The notes under the pieces were generated by a model that ran no database searches, had not been told where the DNA came from, and saw only the letters and a program-made list of their open reading frames with translations. Made by a program: the position numbers and the translations under genes. Of a stretch of 64,000 bases of DNA, positions 12,154 to 24,461 are shown one piece after another. The DNA lies in assembly GCA_950295325.1 (NCBI GenBank), contig OX485806.1, forward strand, positions 37,326,001-37,390,000, in the 5' to 3' direction. Origin of the DNA: Polytrichum commune (Eukaryota; Streptophyta; Polytrichopsida; Polytrichales; Polytrichaceae). Each line of letters starts with the position of its first letter. The stretch's first letter is position 1.

Positions 12154-13759
12154 TTAGGGCCGCTTCACACTATGGCCGTCCAAGTCGAGAGTCCAAAGAA
12201 ATGGCCTGAAAATAGCCAATAAAATATAGGAATTGGAGACTTCGGCCGGGCATAGTGTGAAAAAAAAATTCACAAAGCTTTTGCAAGTTTTTCGTTTTTG
12301 ACACGCTCAAATTTGAAAAGAAAAAAAATGCACGTCAATTGACACGCACAATTTAGAAGTTGGCAAGTACTATGATTTGTGAAGAAAAAAAACACACATC
12401 AATTGACATGTTAGAATTTTGAACTGACACGTATTTACTAGGCAACTTAAGTACTATAAAATGCAGCTCAAGTATCCGGAAAACATAATTCATAACAGTA
12501 TGAGAACTTCCTACACTCAATTATATACTTGAGTTGAGCCTTGTTCTTGGAAATTTTTGTGTAACCAAGAAGGTTCTACAATTGAGACTGTAATCAAAGA
12601 GGTGGTGGAGGCTAAGTACAAGGTTGACAAGACCATTGTTCATGGTCTCTTGCGGATGTATTCCCACAATTGTTTTGTGCAGGTATGTGAATGAACAATT
12701 TGCCCCGGCAGATCTCGAAGCGTGATGCTTTGGTTGGTTAAATATTGGGTTAATTCTAAGGCATCTCAGCTTGACATAGGGATGATTTGAGGTAGACATT
12801 GCATAGTACAAAGATCTCCTTCAAATTGAGTTTAATGTACAATGTATAATTCACAATGCTTGAATTGAAGTTAGATTGAAAATAATATTGTTGTTGGGTG
12901 TGTGATTTGAATGTCATTAGTGTTCATGCTTTGAATGATCGTTTCCCAAATCTTCCAGTGTTCAATGCAACCAAGCTTTTCAACCCTAGTAATTATCCAA
13001 GCAATGATAGTGACCGAATCACAAATATCGAATTGTGGCTCGAAAGGATATTGTTGAAGTTTCAATACACTGAAGAAGAAAGAAGAAGAATGTGTAAACG
13101 AGAACTCTTGATATTTACGAAAACACTTCAACATGAATGTGAGAACAAAACGATATTTGAGGTTTGGCGCATATGTGGTAGCAATTTAGAATGGCACACA
13201 AATTGGCCTAAATTTATACAACTTTGGCAGAAAATCATATTCATTTCATCAAGTATAGCAATATGTGAGAGAGGATTTTCCAAACAAAATGCAATCAAAA
13301 GCCACTTGCACAACAAGTTGAACTTGAAGACCCTTGATGCTCTTATGTGGGTCTCTCTTTGTGGGCTTGAAGTAGATGCAATGGATTGGGCTACCATCTT
13401 CCACATTTGGAGAAACATGTGAGACCGAAGGATACTTATGTTCGATTCATTTTTTTTTTGTTACAAATCAAGATTGTATTTTGATTATTCAAAATATTGA
13501 TTTTTCTAAAATATTGTGTAACCCAAAATTGAGGTGACATTTTAGAATAAAATGTAATTGTCAATTGATATTCATTTATGTTTTTGAAAACATCACGTGA
13601 CACTTTGGATTTGAAGTTGAACGTATGATAAAATTTGTGAAACATACACACTGGTGTGAAGCCTAAAAAACAAGCCTAAAATCCAAACGTTTGGCCATGA
13701 ATTCCCATAGCCTTTCGACTTGGACAATCATAGTGTGAAGCCTCCAAAGGCCGAGCCTA
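12154..13759 (+). mobile_element. Internally deleted hAT element with terminal inverted repeats
   Basis: Left end TTAGGGCCGCTTCACACTATG then GTCCAAGTCGAGAG; right end reads, on the opposite strand, GCTTCACACTATG then GTCCAAGTCGAAAGG. This is an imperfect terminal inverted repeat over more than 25 bp. The 1.6-kb interior keeps only the C-terminal part of a transposase (see 12898-13422), so the element would depend on a transposase supplied elsewhere. The outermost base and target-site duplication were not fixed. Similar ends occur at about 24750-24785. Confidence 0.75.
12898..13422 (+). pseudogene. hAT transposase C-terminal dimerisation domain
   Basis: An open frame of about 174 codons ends in the hAT family C-terminal signature: a W..F..LW segment, then SSSIAICERGFSKQNAIKS, then NKLNLKTLDALMWVSLCG, corresponding to the conserved ERxFSxxxxIxxxxRNxL..xxxxLxxI block used for transposase multimerisation. 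The upstream catalytic DDE core is absent, so this is a remnant even though the frame is open to its natural TGA. It sits centrally inside the terminal inverted repeats of the element at 12154-13759. Confidence 0.85.
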
Positions 13760-13765
13760 AAGTCC

Positions 13766-14940
13766 AAACTCATATCATTTTTCCGGCTTCTATCAATTAC
13801 TCTCTTCATCAATCCATCAAATTTATGAAGTTTTCTTCTCACCTTCTCTAGTCAAGGATTCTATAAAGGAACGTATTCTTGTATTATTTTGTATTTCTAT
13901 GGTCAAAAAGTATGTCATTGTGGACATTTTGACAGTACAAAAACTTATGATTTTTCAACAAAACATCCAAATGATGATAATGACAATTTTTATTGCACAA
14001 AGATAGAGGGTGAATTATCATAAGAAACGTTGGCAATTTCAAATATTTGAAGGTTTTTTAGAACACACGCTTATGGGGATCATTTTCAGATGGTGATTTT
14101 TTAAAAGCAGACAAGGGTAAATACACTTATATTTAATATTTATGTATTCTATTAGGGCTTAGTTTGAAGAAAAAATACACACATCTCAAATAAAATATTA
14201 GTATAGAGCATAGAATTGCAATTATACTTTCTCGATTAGCAAGTGGTAATTCATTACAAATGATTGGTGATCTATTTGGGGTATGATAGAGTATAATTTT
14301 TAACATTGTAAGATAATGATATGAAGCTATTGGATTCATTTGAAACCATTGATTTTTTAGAGACCAACTATTGTTTGGATGAAACAAATAGCAAAAAAAA
14401 TTGAAGCATTTCATAACACTTCGTTTATTCTATGAGCAATAGACAGTAATTACCAATGTTGAACTGGTATTACTATTTTATTATACTAGTGGGGTCTTGG
14501 TATACAATGACTTTGTAGCTCACTATTAGGCCTTGTCAAGGTACTAAGGGATCATGAAATGTAGAGCCTGGTATAATATTAAACATGCAAGAATTATGGC
14601 TCTATAATGGTATCAAATATCAGTTCAACCGTCTTGTTGATAACATCCAAGGCTAAACGTACAATGGTATGTTATGATTTTAAGTCTTACTTTTCAATGC
14701 GTGGTGAAGTTCAATAAAATTTTCAAGCTCCAATTGTTGTTAAATTAAAAGTTCAAGACAAACATATTGGCCCATATCACCAAAACAAATGAAACTTCAT
14801 CAAATCTTGTTTATAGATGTGAACATACAAATACAAAGTGGTGAAAAAATGCATCTAGGTTTGTTGGCAATGAAATAAAATGTTTCATTTGTTTCAAAAA
14901 AAAAACAAAAATGCATCTTGGCCATCCAACATCTTGAACT
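13766..14940. other. AT-rich spacer without recognised genes
   Basis: About 70 percent A+T; only short open frames on both strands with no family motif. No RNA gene or repeat structure was made out. Confidence 0.4.
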
Positions 14941-14950
14941 AGACGTTATA

Positions 14951-17583
14951 CTAATTATACTCATCTAATTCGTCATCTGAGCAAGTAGGGTCTTCCTCAA
15001 AGGAACATGCTACCTGTAATTCATCTTCATGAACATCCACTAATTCAGCCTCGTCAACAAAAAATTCACCGAGATCGGATTTTGCAAAAAAGTTGCACTC
15101 ATCTCTAGCATCCATGGGCCAATTTTTGAATATCATGACGAGTACATCTAAATTTTGGATGCCCAACCTACAACGACACAAGGCACACAAAAGTCCAACA
15201 ATACTAAAAATTATTTCTATCTCAATCTAAGAATCTGACACTGTTAAAATTTGCCTCGCAAGTAATGATACGTGCAAGAATCGAAGGGCATTATCCCTCC
15301 ACCAAGCAAGTGGAGCTATGTCTTTATCTGTAGGTACAAAAAGCTTCCGAAACAAAATGAGCTCCGATTTCAGCATGGCCTCACTAACCTCCTCTGTAAA
15401 ACTCGTGTGCCCAAAAAAAGAATCAATTGTAGCCTCCAATGTGGGTGCCAAATTATTCTCCAAGCTCGGATTCAACAACCGTGACACCTTCATAAGCAAA
15501 GGCACCAAAACAAATTGATCATATTCTACCACAATGTGCATGGCCTTCTCGCGTCCCACGTAGTCAATAATCATCTGCAATTCCTTATACCTAGGGTCCA
15601 CATCAACAACAACATATTATGTGTCTTTTTCACGAGTGAAATCAACTACAACTGCAAGACATGGTTTGATAACTTCAATTAATTCAAAAGCTATGCGGCC
15701 ATAAAGTAGTTGCAACTCCGAGTCCATCTGCCCGCATCAAAGTGTTGGCACCGCAGGCATCCTCCGATCATACTCATTTTGTAGTTGGATGCTTATATGG
15801 AAGGTTGCATATAATGCATTGCTCAAAAGCCAATACCCGCGAGTTTGGTATAAAATGCATTGTTGCACGACAGGGCGCAAAGTCTCTATGACCGCCTTTG
15901 TCACAGTCAAAGTTAGCCCACTTGGGACTCGGGCTTGCAAGGCTGCAGTTTGCCTATCAAAACATATATTAATCGCCATTGCATACTCTTGTGTTTCTTG
16001 CAACATAACAACAAAATTTAGTAAGTTATGTGTGTCTTACATGGTCATTCTTCATAATTATATGGTCATTATAATTGTTAAGTCTGCAATTAGTAGTCCA
16101 TGAGGGAAGCACATCAAATTACATCAACTTACATATAAATAAAAACATATCAGATTACATACAAGACCAAGCGCTTCCCATAACCATTGTATATTCCCTT
16201 TTAGGTACCCTTTTAGAAAGAAAGAAAAAGACAGAGAAGGAGAAAGCGAAGGCAAAGGCGTAGGTTCAAGTTCAGATTCTCACCTGAAAAAACATGACTT
16301 TACTTGAAAAACTTTTTTTCACATGTGTCTTTAACTTTCGAAAGGTAAGTCCCGCTTTAACCCACTTTGCTCTTCCTTTTTCCGGATTTTTAAACCATGT
16401 AATTGTTTTCTGCAAGTTAGTTCGAGCCTCTTTAATGGGCACCTTCTTGATTCCAATATATCGTGTCGTGTGTAGAATATTGGCATGTCTTTGACATAAT
16501 ATATCCAAAACACACTCTTAGGTAGGGCTGCAACAAAGCCAAAGGCTTGCAAGAGACAACCGATGTTAAAGCTGACGCCAATGATCTCAAGTTACTACCT
16601 CCATCTTTCACATACAAAATTACTTTGTTTATGAGGTGGAAATTTGAAAGCAGCATCTTCACAATAACTACTAAAGCTGCTCCTGCAAAATTTGGTGCTT
16701 AAAAAATACCTATAGTGATATGTTGAGGTTCCCAATCGCTATTTATGAAGTTTACAACCAAACAGAATGTGTCCACTCCCATATGCGACATCCACATATC
16801 GAAAGTCACTGCAACTATTGCACAACTTGCCAATGTCGGCAACATAAAACGTTCCATACTCTTTTGCAACATAGACGGGATGAGTTCCTTCACCATTTGT
16901 TTTCGTGTGAGAAATCTGACCTTTAAATAACGTCGCAGTACCAAACGCCGCAACCATGGATTCTCCACTACAAACAATGCAATGTAAAGAACAAGATCCT
17001 CCAAAACCTTTGTTGTGCTACATCATTCTTCCTATAGGGGCTAGTACTACCATAATATTCACTTATAGAACTAGGGTTCACATGTTTCATTTTCTTGCAT
17101 TTCTATTTTTATCCCTTTGCATCAGTGGCTGCCACAACTTCCTTATACCTCTCCATATCAATAGCGTGGTCATTCATCACATGTTTCATCATATAGATAG
17201 ATCCATGTGCCGGATTGTAGTTAAGGATACCTTTCCTGGAACGAGTAGTAGGTTGCGAGATAGTGAAGCTCTGCCCTTCAAACACAATTGAAGTGAATGA
17301 TATTGGATGGCACAAAATACACCACATTGTTTGTGATACCTTTACATCAACCTTTATTCCTTGTAGATGCAACAAGAAAAATGCCCACACTAAAGAGGTT
17401 ATATGATCGGGTATCCAAAACTTGTGGTTGTCTTGTAGATGAGTGAGTCGCATATGCCAAACTGCCAACTCCTCTACAACATGCAACTCTTCTATTGTAA
17501 CTCCAACATCCGCAATGGTGTTTTCTGTTGTTCTTGGCTCTGTGTTGGAAGGCTCTCATTCTAGTAAACCATGTCTTCTTCAT
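14951..17583 (-). pseudogene. hAT transposase relic, nearly full length, frameshifted
   Basis: Successive minus-strand frames line up with a plant hAT transposase in correct order: possible BED-type zinc finger (CILC ... HGSIYMMKHV, about 17300-17130); LTRKQMVKELIPSML and VTFDMWMSHMGVDTFCLVVN (about 16900-16730); VKDGGSNLRSLASALTSVV (about 16620); IKKVPIKEARTNLQKTITW (about 16440); ETLRPVVQQC region (about 15900); DPRYKELQMI ... LAPLAWW-type block and FLHVSLLARQILTVS (15600-15230); LGIQNLDVLVMIFKNWPMDA (about 15160). The frame changes several times and stops fall between blocks, so it is inactive. The 14951 end has an acidic tail rather than a clean element end. It is larger and of different sequence from the relic at 12898-13422, so it need not be its source. 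Confidence 0.8.
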
Positions 17584-17589
17584 TCAGAT

Positions 17590-18290
17590 TGAACCAAAGT
17601 TGTTGTCATATTTGCTAAAATCTAACTACAAACCCCTAAAAGGGGAATCCTAGTTTTTGAGAGCTAATCTTTGCAAACATATCACATCTTATTCATGCGA
17701 CCTTCCAAGCCATGAACACAAGGATCTTGTTAACGTGTGTTGGCCACAAGTAGAAAATGAAAATAACACCCATCAACCAAGGAAACATAACATAAATTCT
17801 TGAACTAAACTAGGTGATACAAGTTTAGGGCCAAACCTCGACAACCACCATGAAGGCAGTGACGGCTTGAATCTTCAATAACTAATGCAGCAAATCTCTT
17901 CCCATTCTGCATCAAAACCAAGGTGGGCCGCCAATATCTGCCATCCCTATCTGCTTAACTATAACATTCGAATACAACCCTAAGAAAGTGAGGAACATTA
18001 CTGTGGAGAAATGACGTAACCATGTGCACAAAAATGGTCTTAATATTGCATTCTAAAACCTTCCTTGGTATTAGTATGTTCATAAATATCTTATGTCGCA
18101 ACCCTTGCTAGCCCCCTTGACAATCTTGCCAATTTTCAATTCCTAGCAAAGGTTACGAGTGCTAACCCTTCGCATACCACCATGCTAATGGTTAGCTCCT
18201 CCTACCCCGGACCTTATAGTTCATAGGAGGGGAACCAACCCTCCTACTTTGCTTTCGGGACTCACCCTTAATTAATAACCCATTCCTAGA
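17590..18290. other. Spacer, no gene recognised
   Basis: Ordinary mixed-composition sequence with only short open frames. The GC content rises toward 18290. Confidence 0.35.
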
Positions 18291-19110
18291 TGTGGACTTC
18301 CATCCATGGAAGTCCAATCCCATGTTGATCATCGCGTTGCCGGAGCAACACTACAACAACCCGAAGCATACTAGGCAACTATGGCCTCACATTGGGCCAA
18401 AGCCCTTGGAGGCCGTGCCGTTCGGCCTCAGGTGGGTGAGGCCACACCACCTCACCCATATAAGCCTCTAGGACTCTACGCGGGGCCCCTACCCCACCGT
18501 CAAGAAACCTCTTGTCTCTCTACCAAGAGTTGGGGCCAAGTAGACATTTTCCCTTAGCCGCTGGGCTTAGAAGCCCCTAGCAGCTTCAGACCATCATAAC
18601 TTCCTTGTATGATTTCTGATACTAACAAGCAGCCACTCCATCTTCATCTACGCTTCACGTAGATGCCGATGGACTCCTCACTTGCCCCATTAAGGGAAGT
18701 ATTGACAAAGTTATTCCTGTTTGAACCTTGGCAGTCCCGGGAATCACTCCCAGGCATTGCTGTACCAGGGCGCTCCACTCAAATTCTCATAACTCCTAGC
18801 TCACACCTCCGATTGAGGTGTTCTTGAGCATTCTAGAATCACCCCACCATGAGCTACGCATAGCTCATGGCCTTACCCTCATGCCTCCTAGTCTCCGTGG
18901 GTGGGAGGCGTTCCCAACGCCCGGGGCCCTCGCCCACGCTAGGATCACTTGGGCACTCTTACCAACGGCGCCACAAGTCCCGGGTGTCACTCCGGGGTCC
19001 CTCTTGTGCCCATGGTGTTTCGGGCACTCCTCATGGAGAGGTGCGTGACATCTTATGCCTATGATGCACAGGTATGAGCTAGTAAATTGTCCCTTTTGAT
19101 ACCAGTTGGA
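18290..19110. repeat. GC-rich repeat segment, possible retroelement remnant
   Basis: Base composition changes abruptly to C/G-rich (GGGGCCC, CCCGGGCC, CTCCGGGG) with many short inverted words (GGGAATCACTCCC, GAGCTACGCATAGCTC). On the minus strand just above it (about 19106-19099) is TGGTATCA, which could be a primer-binding site complementary to initiator tRNA-Met, as in plant LTR retroelements. No LTR pair or pol domain was found, so the class is uncertain. Confidence 0.35.
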
Positions 19111-19189
19111 TATATCTGCGATACCCTACTTGATACCAATACTTATACCAGACCCTAACATATATACCGGTCCAACAGTGGTAGTTACA

Positions 19190-19989
19190 TCCATATTCTA
19201 GCACCATCTCATGACCATGTAACATATTATTGCCGAAAATGATATTATTCATGTTTATTACAAGGGGCTATAGATTTGGATTGCAAATTTTGGTACTATG
19301 ATTTTGGATGGGTTGGACGGGTTTATGATTAGGTATTATTTCATAAATATGAAATTGATAAGAAAGCTATTAAATGTGTAATTTTGCTTTATAAATTCAT
19401 CGGTGATGTTGTATATCTTGTAAGACCTTGGTTTTTTCATTATTCAAGGAGAAGATTCATTGGATTTTATTTCATCAAACACTTGTATGACTGTGGAAAA
19501 ATATTTGAAATTTTGAAAGAAAAAATAATGTATATTACCAAATAATATTGATATGTCTCTCTCGAATATGTATGACATTGTTATTTTATTTTTATGTATT
19601 CTTAATAATGATGAATTCTTCATAGATTGGGCTAAAAAAATGAGAAATAGTTGCAAATCAAAGTCAATATATCACTAGAAAAAATACAACACGTGAATAT
19701 ATTTCACATTTGGGATTTATCATTGAAGGAAATGAAAAGTTTACACAAGATAAATTCACAAGCCAAAAAAATATCATTTATAGAATGGGTAGAAGAAAAA
19801 AAATACGATGAGAATGGTACATATGAAGAAACAAAAAATGACAAAAAAAATGTAGAACATGTTGGCTATTTTAATCTGAATTTGTATATTACTAGCAAAG
19901 AACTGTTACAAAAGTTATTTGAAACAAAAAAAATAAAAAAATCTAAAAATCTAAAAGGCGTACATACAGTGATGATGACTATATCTTAG
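19190..19989 (+). pseudogene. Probable PIF/Harbinger-type DDE transposase C-terminal relic
   Basis: Conceptual translation with stops and shifts gives GDVVYLVRPWFF, then RRRFIGFYFIKHL, then KIFEILKEKI and LNNDEFFIDWAKKM. This recalls the Harbinger core in which a P.... (R)PW-type segment is followed by the ...ERAFG(M/I)LKGRW helix and a LHN....DEFD..W end. A further frame (19651-19989, LQIKVNISLEKIQHV ... LLQKLFETKKIKKS) reads on as a charged tail. AT content is very high and several stops interrupt it. Assignment is by motif order only; an unrelated AT-rich ORF cannot be excluded. Confidence 0.45.
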
Positions 19990-19999
19990 ATGAAAAACA

Positions 20000-21260
20000 A
20001 CATATATAATTTTAAAGCTTATTAATAAAACAATCAAATTGGTAGTCTACATCTTCTAGCAGTTCATTTGTTCTCTAAATTTTTTTTATCAAATATGTAC
20101 TAGTTTCTGCCATTTTTTCAAAGACATGAATGGCTCTATCGTGAAAGTTATGTTTACCTTTTGATATTGTTGTTGATATGGTTGTTGACATTGGTGCATT
20201 TTCCACATCTATGGATAAATTGATTTAAAATTTTACGTTATTTATGGTTATAGCCAAGACATGTTTTATGACTTGTCTAGCTTGGTGATACCACTCGTCT
20301 AGAGCATCATAAAATTTTTGTTTTTACCAATTATTTGATAAAATATCATTCATCAAAAAAAAATTTGTATGCATCAAAGATGGTCCTCAATGTCTTATGG
20401 CATGCCATAACCGTTTGGTTAAATTTTGGTAGCATTACAACCATCTTAGCATGAAGTCTTACACATGTGTCAATTCCTACAACTAATTTTTTTTTATTAA
20501 AACACACACACACACACACATGAGAGTTGAATAAAAAATGGCCTTAGAAAAATAATCATAGGACATGTATGGATCCTCAAACAAAGACTATGATCGTTAT
20601 AAAATGAAGAAAAATAAATAAAATAAATAACCAAATGGAAGTAGATGAAAGATGTATCCATTGATGGCAAAATCTCTCAAATGTATTGAGACAAATTGGG
20701 GTTCAATTTCCAATGATGATTAGAAATTTGCATCCCCAAAATAAGGGCTTAGGGGCACAGGTTCGCGGCCAAAGCCTTTAGGCCCCCAATTGGCTCCAAT
20801 CCTCAATCCGATTTTTTTTAATTCATAATTAGGGTAAACAAAATTTACCTTATTTTTACCATTCTTTTAAAGTCCAAGCTTTATTTTTCCCTTAAGTGCA
20901 ATGAGTTGAAGCACCTCTAATTTCTCCCACATTCGATTTGCTTTTTTTTTTTTTCCTCCTTCAACTTTCCTCACTACTTTTGCTGTTTTTTTTAGGAGCA
21001 TTTTGCTTAGAAGCGGATTTCTTTTTGAAAGACCCTACAATCTCACAATCCCCTTTTCTATAAAGAATCATCTCTTCTATCCTTTGAACATCCTTCTCTT
21101 TTAGTTTTTTCTATGTAACTTGAGTTGAATAGGGTTGAAATGCTCCATAAGAATTTGGAGCTAAAAAAATTTCATCCCCATTAGATTTAGTTGGCTACAA
21201 TAATAAGGATTTTGAGAGAAATTGTCCGTCTTTCATACATGTGAAAAAAAATGAAAAAAC
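20000..21260. other. AT-rich spacer with a CA dinucleotide run
   Basis: No gene recognised. (CA)n at about 20501-20519, and poly-A/T runs throughout. A short direct duplication of CTTGATCAATGT lies at about 21290-21320. Confidence 0.5.
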
Positions 21261-22056
21261 CAATATCTAAGAGAGAGTTGACTAATCTTGTCTTGATCAA
21301 TGTCTTGATCAATGTCTTGTCCTCATAGGATATGTCATCACTATACAGGTAGAGTTAAGTTATGACAACATACATCCCTTGGTAGGGTCCTAGTAATCAA
21401 GTTTATCAGTCATTATTCATTCCTCATCCTGTTATTCCATCCTTCCACAAGAAACTTGTTGGAATTTTGTTCATAGATGTAATTTTACATATATGCATGT
21501 GTAAAACATACATATGCATATATAATGTTGTAGCATCAATGAATGACCGAGTTTATATTTCAATATATATAAGGGTAAGATACTTACAATATTGCTTTTG
21601 AAATAGTTTTGTCAATAATTTAGTTCAAGAAAAACTCACTCAATCATAAAACCATTTCCTGATATTACTTGCGCCTCAATTATTGTGAATTCCATAGGCT
21701 TAATTGTGTTTGCAAAAATATTTGTTTTAGACCTACCATATCCAAGCAAGGTTAGTATAATCCAGTATGATTTCGACACATTCCCGTATTCTCGAGTAAA
21801 ACATAGTTCATTTCTGTCACAATAAGCTTGACTAAAAATCCCGTACTCATGTCTTGGCCGCAAGCGAACTCGTGATTAGGATATGGCTTCCTTCACTGTT
21901 TTTCAGTTACACTTCAAAGCAGTCACCAAGTACACGCTTACATAGATATAGATATATCTTTTATTATTTCCAGGGAAAACTGATTGAATAGGTTCTATCA
22001 TGATACAAGCCAGAATAACCATATTCATATTTTCAGGAGATCATGGCTAATTTTAG

Positions 22057-22057
<1 letters not shown>

Positions 22058-22099
<42 letters not shown>
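22058..22099. repeat. (TA)n(TG)n microsatellite
   Basis: Seven TA units followed by about fifteen TG units. Confidence 0.95.
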
Positions 22100-22101
<2 letters not shown>

Positions 22102-22398
22102 TGACTATTTGTAGAGCTCTCTTAACTCTATTCTTTATTTCTTTGTAGAAAATCAAGAATCTCAAACTTTATTCAATTTATCTTGTATAGTTAAATGGCT
22201 ATACTGGTAGTCTTTTTCTTGATCTGTTTATTATAATCCCAACTACTTCATTACCACAAGGTGCATAGAGCTTAAGTTGAGGATCTAATAGAGAATGTAG
22301 ATAGAAAGAAAGATTGGTGTAAAAACAAGAAGGACTCAAAATCAATTCCAGGCAAAAAACAAGTAGTCTTTAGGAATTGAAATGAGTGGACAGATCTT

Positions 22399-22802
22399 CG
22401 GAAGGCGTGTAGCACTTGTAGAAGAGGCCCTCACCTGTGCCCATGCTCTCCAAGAATAGCACAAAGTATGTCAGTAGAGCGTACAACATGTGTTAGTAGA
22501 CCTCTTACTTGTTATCGATGTCAACAAGGCTTTACCACCTCCTTAAAGGTAAGTAATATACATCATTACTACATTCTCTTTGTAATCCATAGTCATAAAC
22601 ATATTAATAGATAATCATGTGACTTAAGCACAATTTGTGCTAACTTAAGTCATGTGCCAAATGTAAGCAATTCGCATACAGGTTAATCTCTCCACCTTGA
22701 AATCATCAGCGGCGGTTGCCCCTGCTTTGCTCATCTTGCTACTTGGAATTAGTATCAGTACTTCTGTCACTCAGACCCTGAGAAAATCACTTGACCATGT
22801 AG
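22399..22802 (+). pseudogene. Cys-rich exon plus hydrophobic exon, unknown gene fragment
   Basis: Exon-like piece 1 (about 22399-22548) reads KACSTCRRGPHLCPCSP ... TCYRCQQGF..SLK and ends AAAG/GTAAGT, a good donor. Exon-like piece 2 (22682-22802) starts after ACAG, continues in the same phase (VNLSTLKSSAAV), contains a hydrophobic stretch APALLILLLGISIS and ends at G/GTATG. Together they suggest a Cys-rich extracellular region followed by a membrane segment or GPI-type tail. No clean upstream exon is seen (a TGA lies just before the Cys-rich piece), and I do not recognise the family. It may be a real gene with distant exons or a decayed copy. Confidence 0.35.
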
Positions 22803-23128
22803 GTATGTAGAGTGCCGCAAAATTCCTGTAAGTTCGGAGTTTCGACAAACCATGTAGCAGCAGGTTGTCTCAGAGAAGTACACTCATGCCGTGCATCTCC
22901 TAAGCTACAGAAACTCCCAACTCTTCCCGCAAGAGCAGGTGTAGGCAACTTTATACTACTATCTCAGAGACTCGTATCTCTACCAGGAACATGTGCAAGC
23001 AAAGTGAGGCTAACTGGAATGATATAGCGCCGGACTTATTGGTGTGCTTAAATAGTATTTTCCCTGCTATTTTTTTCCGGGCAGCCCATGAAGGAATATA
23101 AAAATTTCAAGAAAACAAGAAGACAAGA

Positions 23129-23150
23129 GAGAGAGAGAGAGAGAGAGAGT
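23129..23150. repeat. (GA)n microsatellite
   Basis: Pure GA run inside the duplicated segment. A second GA tract lies at 24431-24461. Confidence 0.9.
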
Positions 23151-23875
23151 TGACTAATCTTGTTTTTATTAGAACTCATATCATAATAGGATATGTCATC
23201 GCTATTGTAGAGTTAAATAAGGTAGTGACAACATACATCCTTTGTTTAGAAGGGTCCTAATAATCACGTGCTCAATTATTTTTTGCTTAACAACGTGTTA
23301 TATCAACCTCAGGGGTGAAAACCATTGCTAATATTTCATGTCATCTCTTATTGTAAACACCACAGTTATCAAAAATCATATTCGTTTAGACAAAAGTTAT
23401 CATCAATTATGCACGCCATGTCTAAATATCAATATTCACAATAATCATATGTTTTCAATCATGCATTGTAAAGATGGAATAGGTTTTGCAGTCCGAAACA
23501 AATGCTCGAACATATTACATCCATATCTCAATCACAACACCAAATCCAGACCAGCCCCATATATGGGTTATTGTCGCCATACAGAAGTGACTTCTAACAT
23601 TCTTCCTTTCTAGCCATTGCAACAAGGGTTAACATGTTCCCGTCCCTTTCAGAACGTATCTGACCAATCCTTTGACTTTTTAAGTCGTTTTTATTTTGAC
23701 TTGTTTATTCGACATAGGCTAATTTTAGCTACAAAGTTGTGTGTTTATCACACACCAAGAATCAATCAGAATAGAGAGGAATGGAATTGTAAAACAAGAA
23801 AAACAAACTCCACTTCAATATTCCATACTCAAAGAATGATGTCTTGGGAATTTGAAAATAGCGGACAAATCTTTA

Positions 23876-24255
23876 GAAGGCATACAACACTTGTAGGAGA
23901 GGTCCTCACATGTGCCCATGCTCCCCAAGAATACCACAAAGTATGTCAGTAGAGCATACATCAGGTGTTATCAGACCTCTTACTTGTTATCAATGTCAAC
24001 AAAGCTTTATCCCGTTCTCAAAGGTAGGTAGTATACAACCATTCCTCATCCATCATAACAAGCATTTTATCTTATTGAAAATCACAAAGAATCAAGCATC
24101 TTGAGCAAACATTTGTTAGTTCAAGCTCATGGCTACTTTATCTGAAGTAGATTATTTGTATCCACTGCTCATAATCCCACCTTATACTCGTTCATGCTAG
24201 AGCCAGATTTTCTCATCCTGCTAACTTGTTTAGTGTTTGTGGCTAATCTATAAGC
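23876..24255 (+). pseudogene. Second, more decayed copy of the Cys-rich/hydrophobic exon pair
   Basis: Reads KAYNTCRRGPHMCPCSP ... LTCYQCQQSF in the same frame as the copy near 22400, ending TCAAAG/GTAGGT at 24022. A relic of the hydrophobic exon is visible near 24205-24245 (TTTTCTCATCCTGCTAACTTG against TTTGCTCATCTTGCTACTTG in the first copy), but its frame is broken. All Cys of the central part are kept except one. Confidence 0.4.
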
Positions 24256-24264
24256 AATTGTGAG

Positions 24265-24430
24265 GATCGCGTTCCTCTGTAAGCGCAAAATCGTTTCCTA
24301 GTACAGATTGTGCAGAGTTTCGGAGTCTATCAAAGCTGGAGTATCCGAGAGCTCCTTGGCACCCTCTCCTTGGTATAGGCTTCTTCGTTTTTCCTTTCTA
24401 ATTTTTGGTCCTTGATTTTCGAGCAGCCAC

Positions 24431-24461
<31 letters not shown>

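Larger units (their letters stand above)
21268..24260. repeat. Diverged tandem segmental duplication (about 1.5-1.9 kb offset)
   Basis: Blocks at 21268-21410 recur at 23151-23290 (TTGACTAATCTTGT, GGATATGTCATC, GACAACATACATCC, GGGTCCTA), and blocks at 22400-22555 recur at 23878-24030 (CTTGTAGAAGAGG/CTTGTAGGAGAGG, CATGCTC, AAAGTATGTCAGTAGAGC, CCTCTTACTTGTTATC). The right unit is shorter by a few hundred bases. The duplication carries the exon-like pieces described in the next two entries. Confidence 0.75.

Noticed and set aside
19444-19656. Minus-strand 70-codon AT-rich frame
   Set aside because: Lies antisense within the probable Harbinger relic and is made of low-complexity Phe/Ile/Ser codons.
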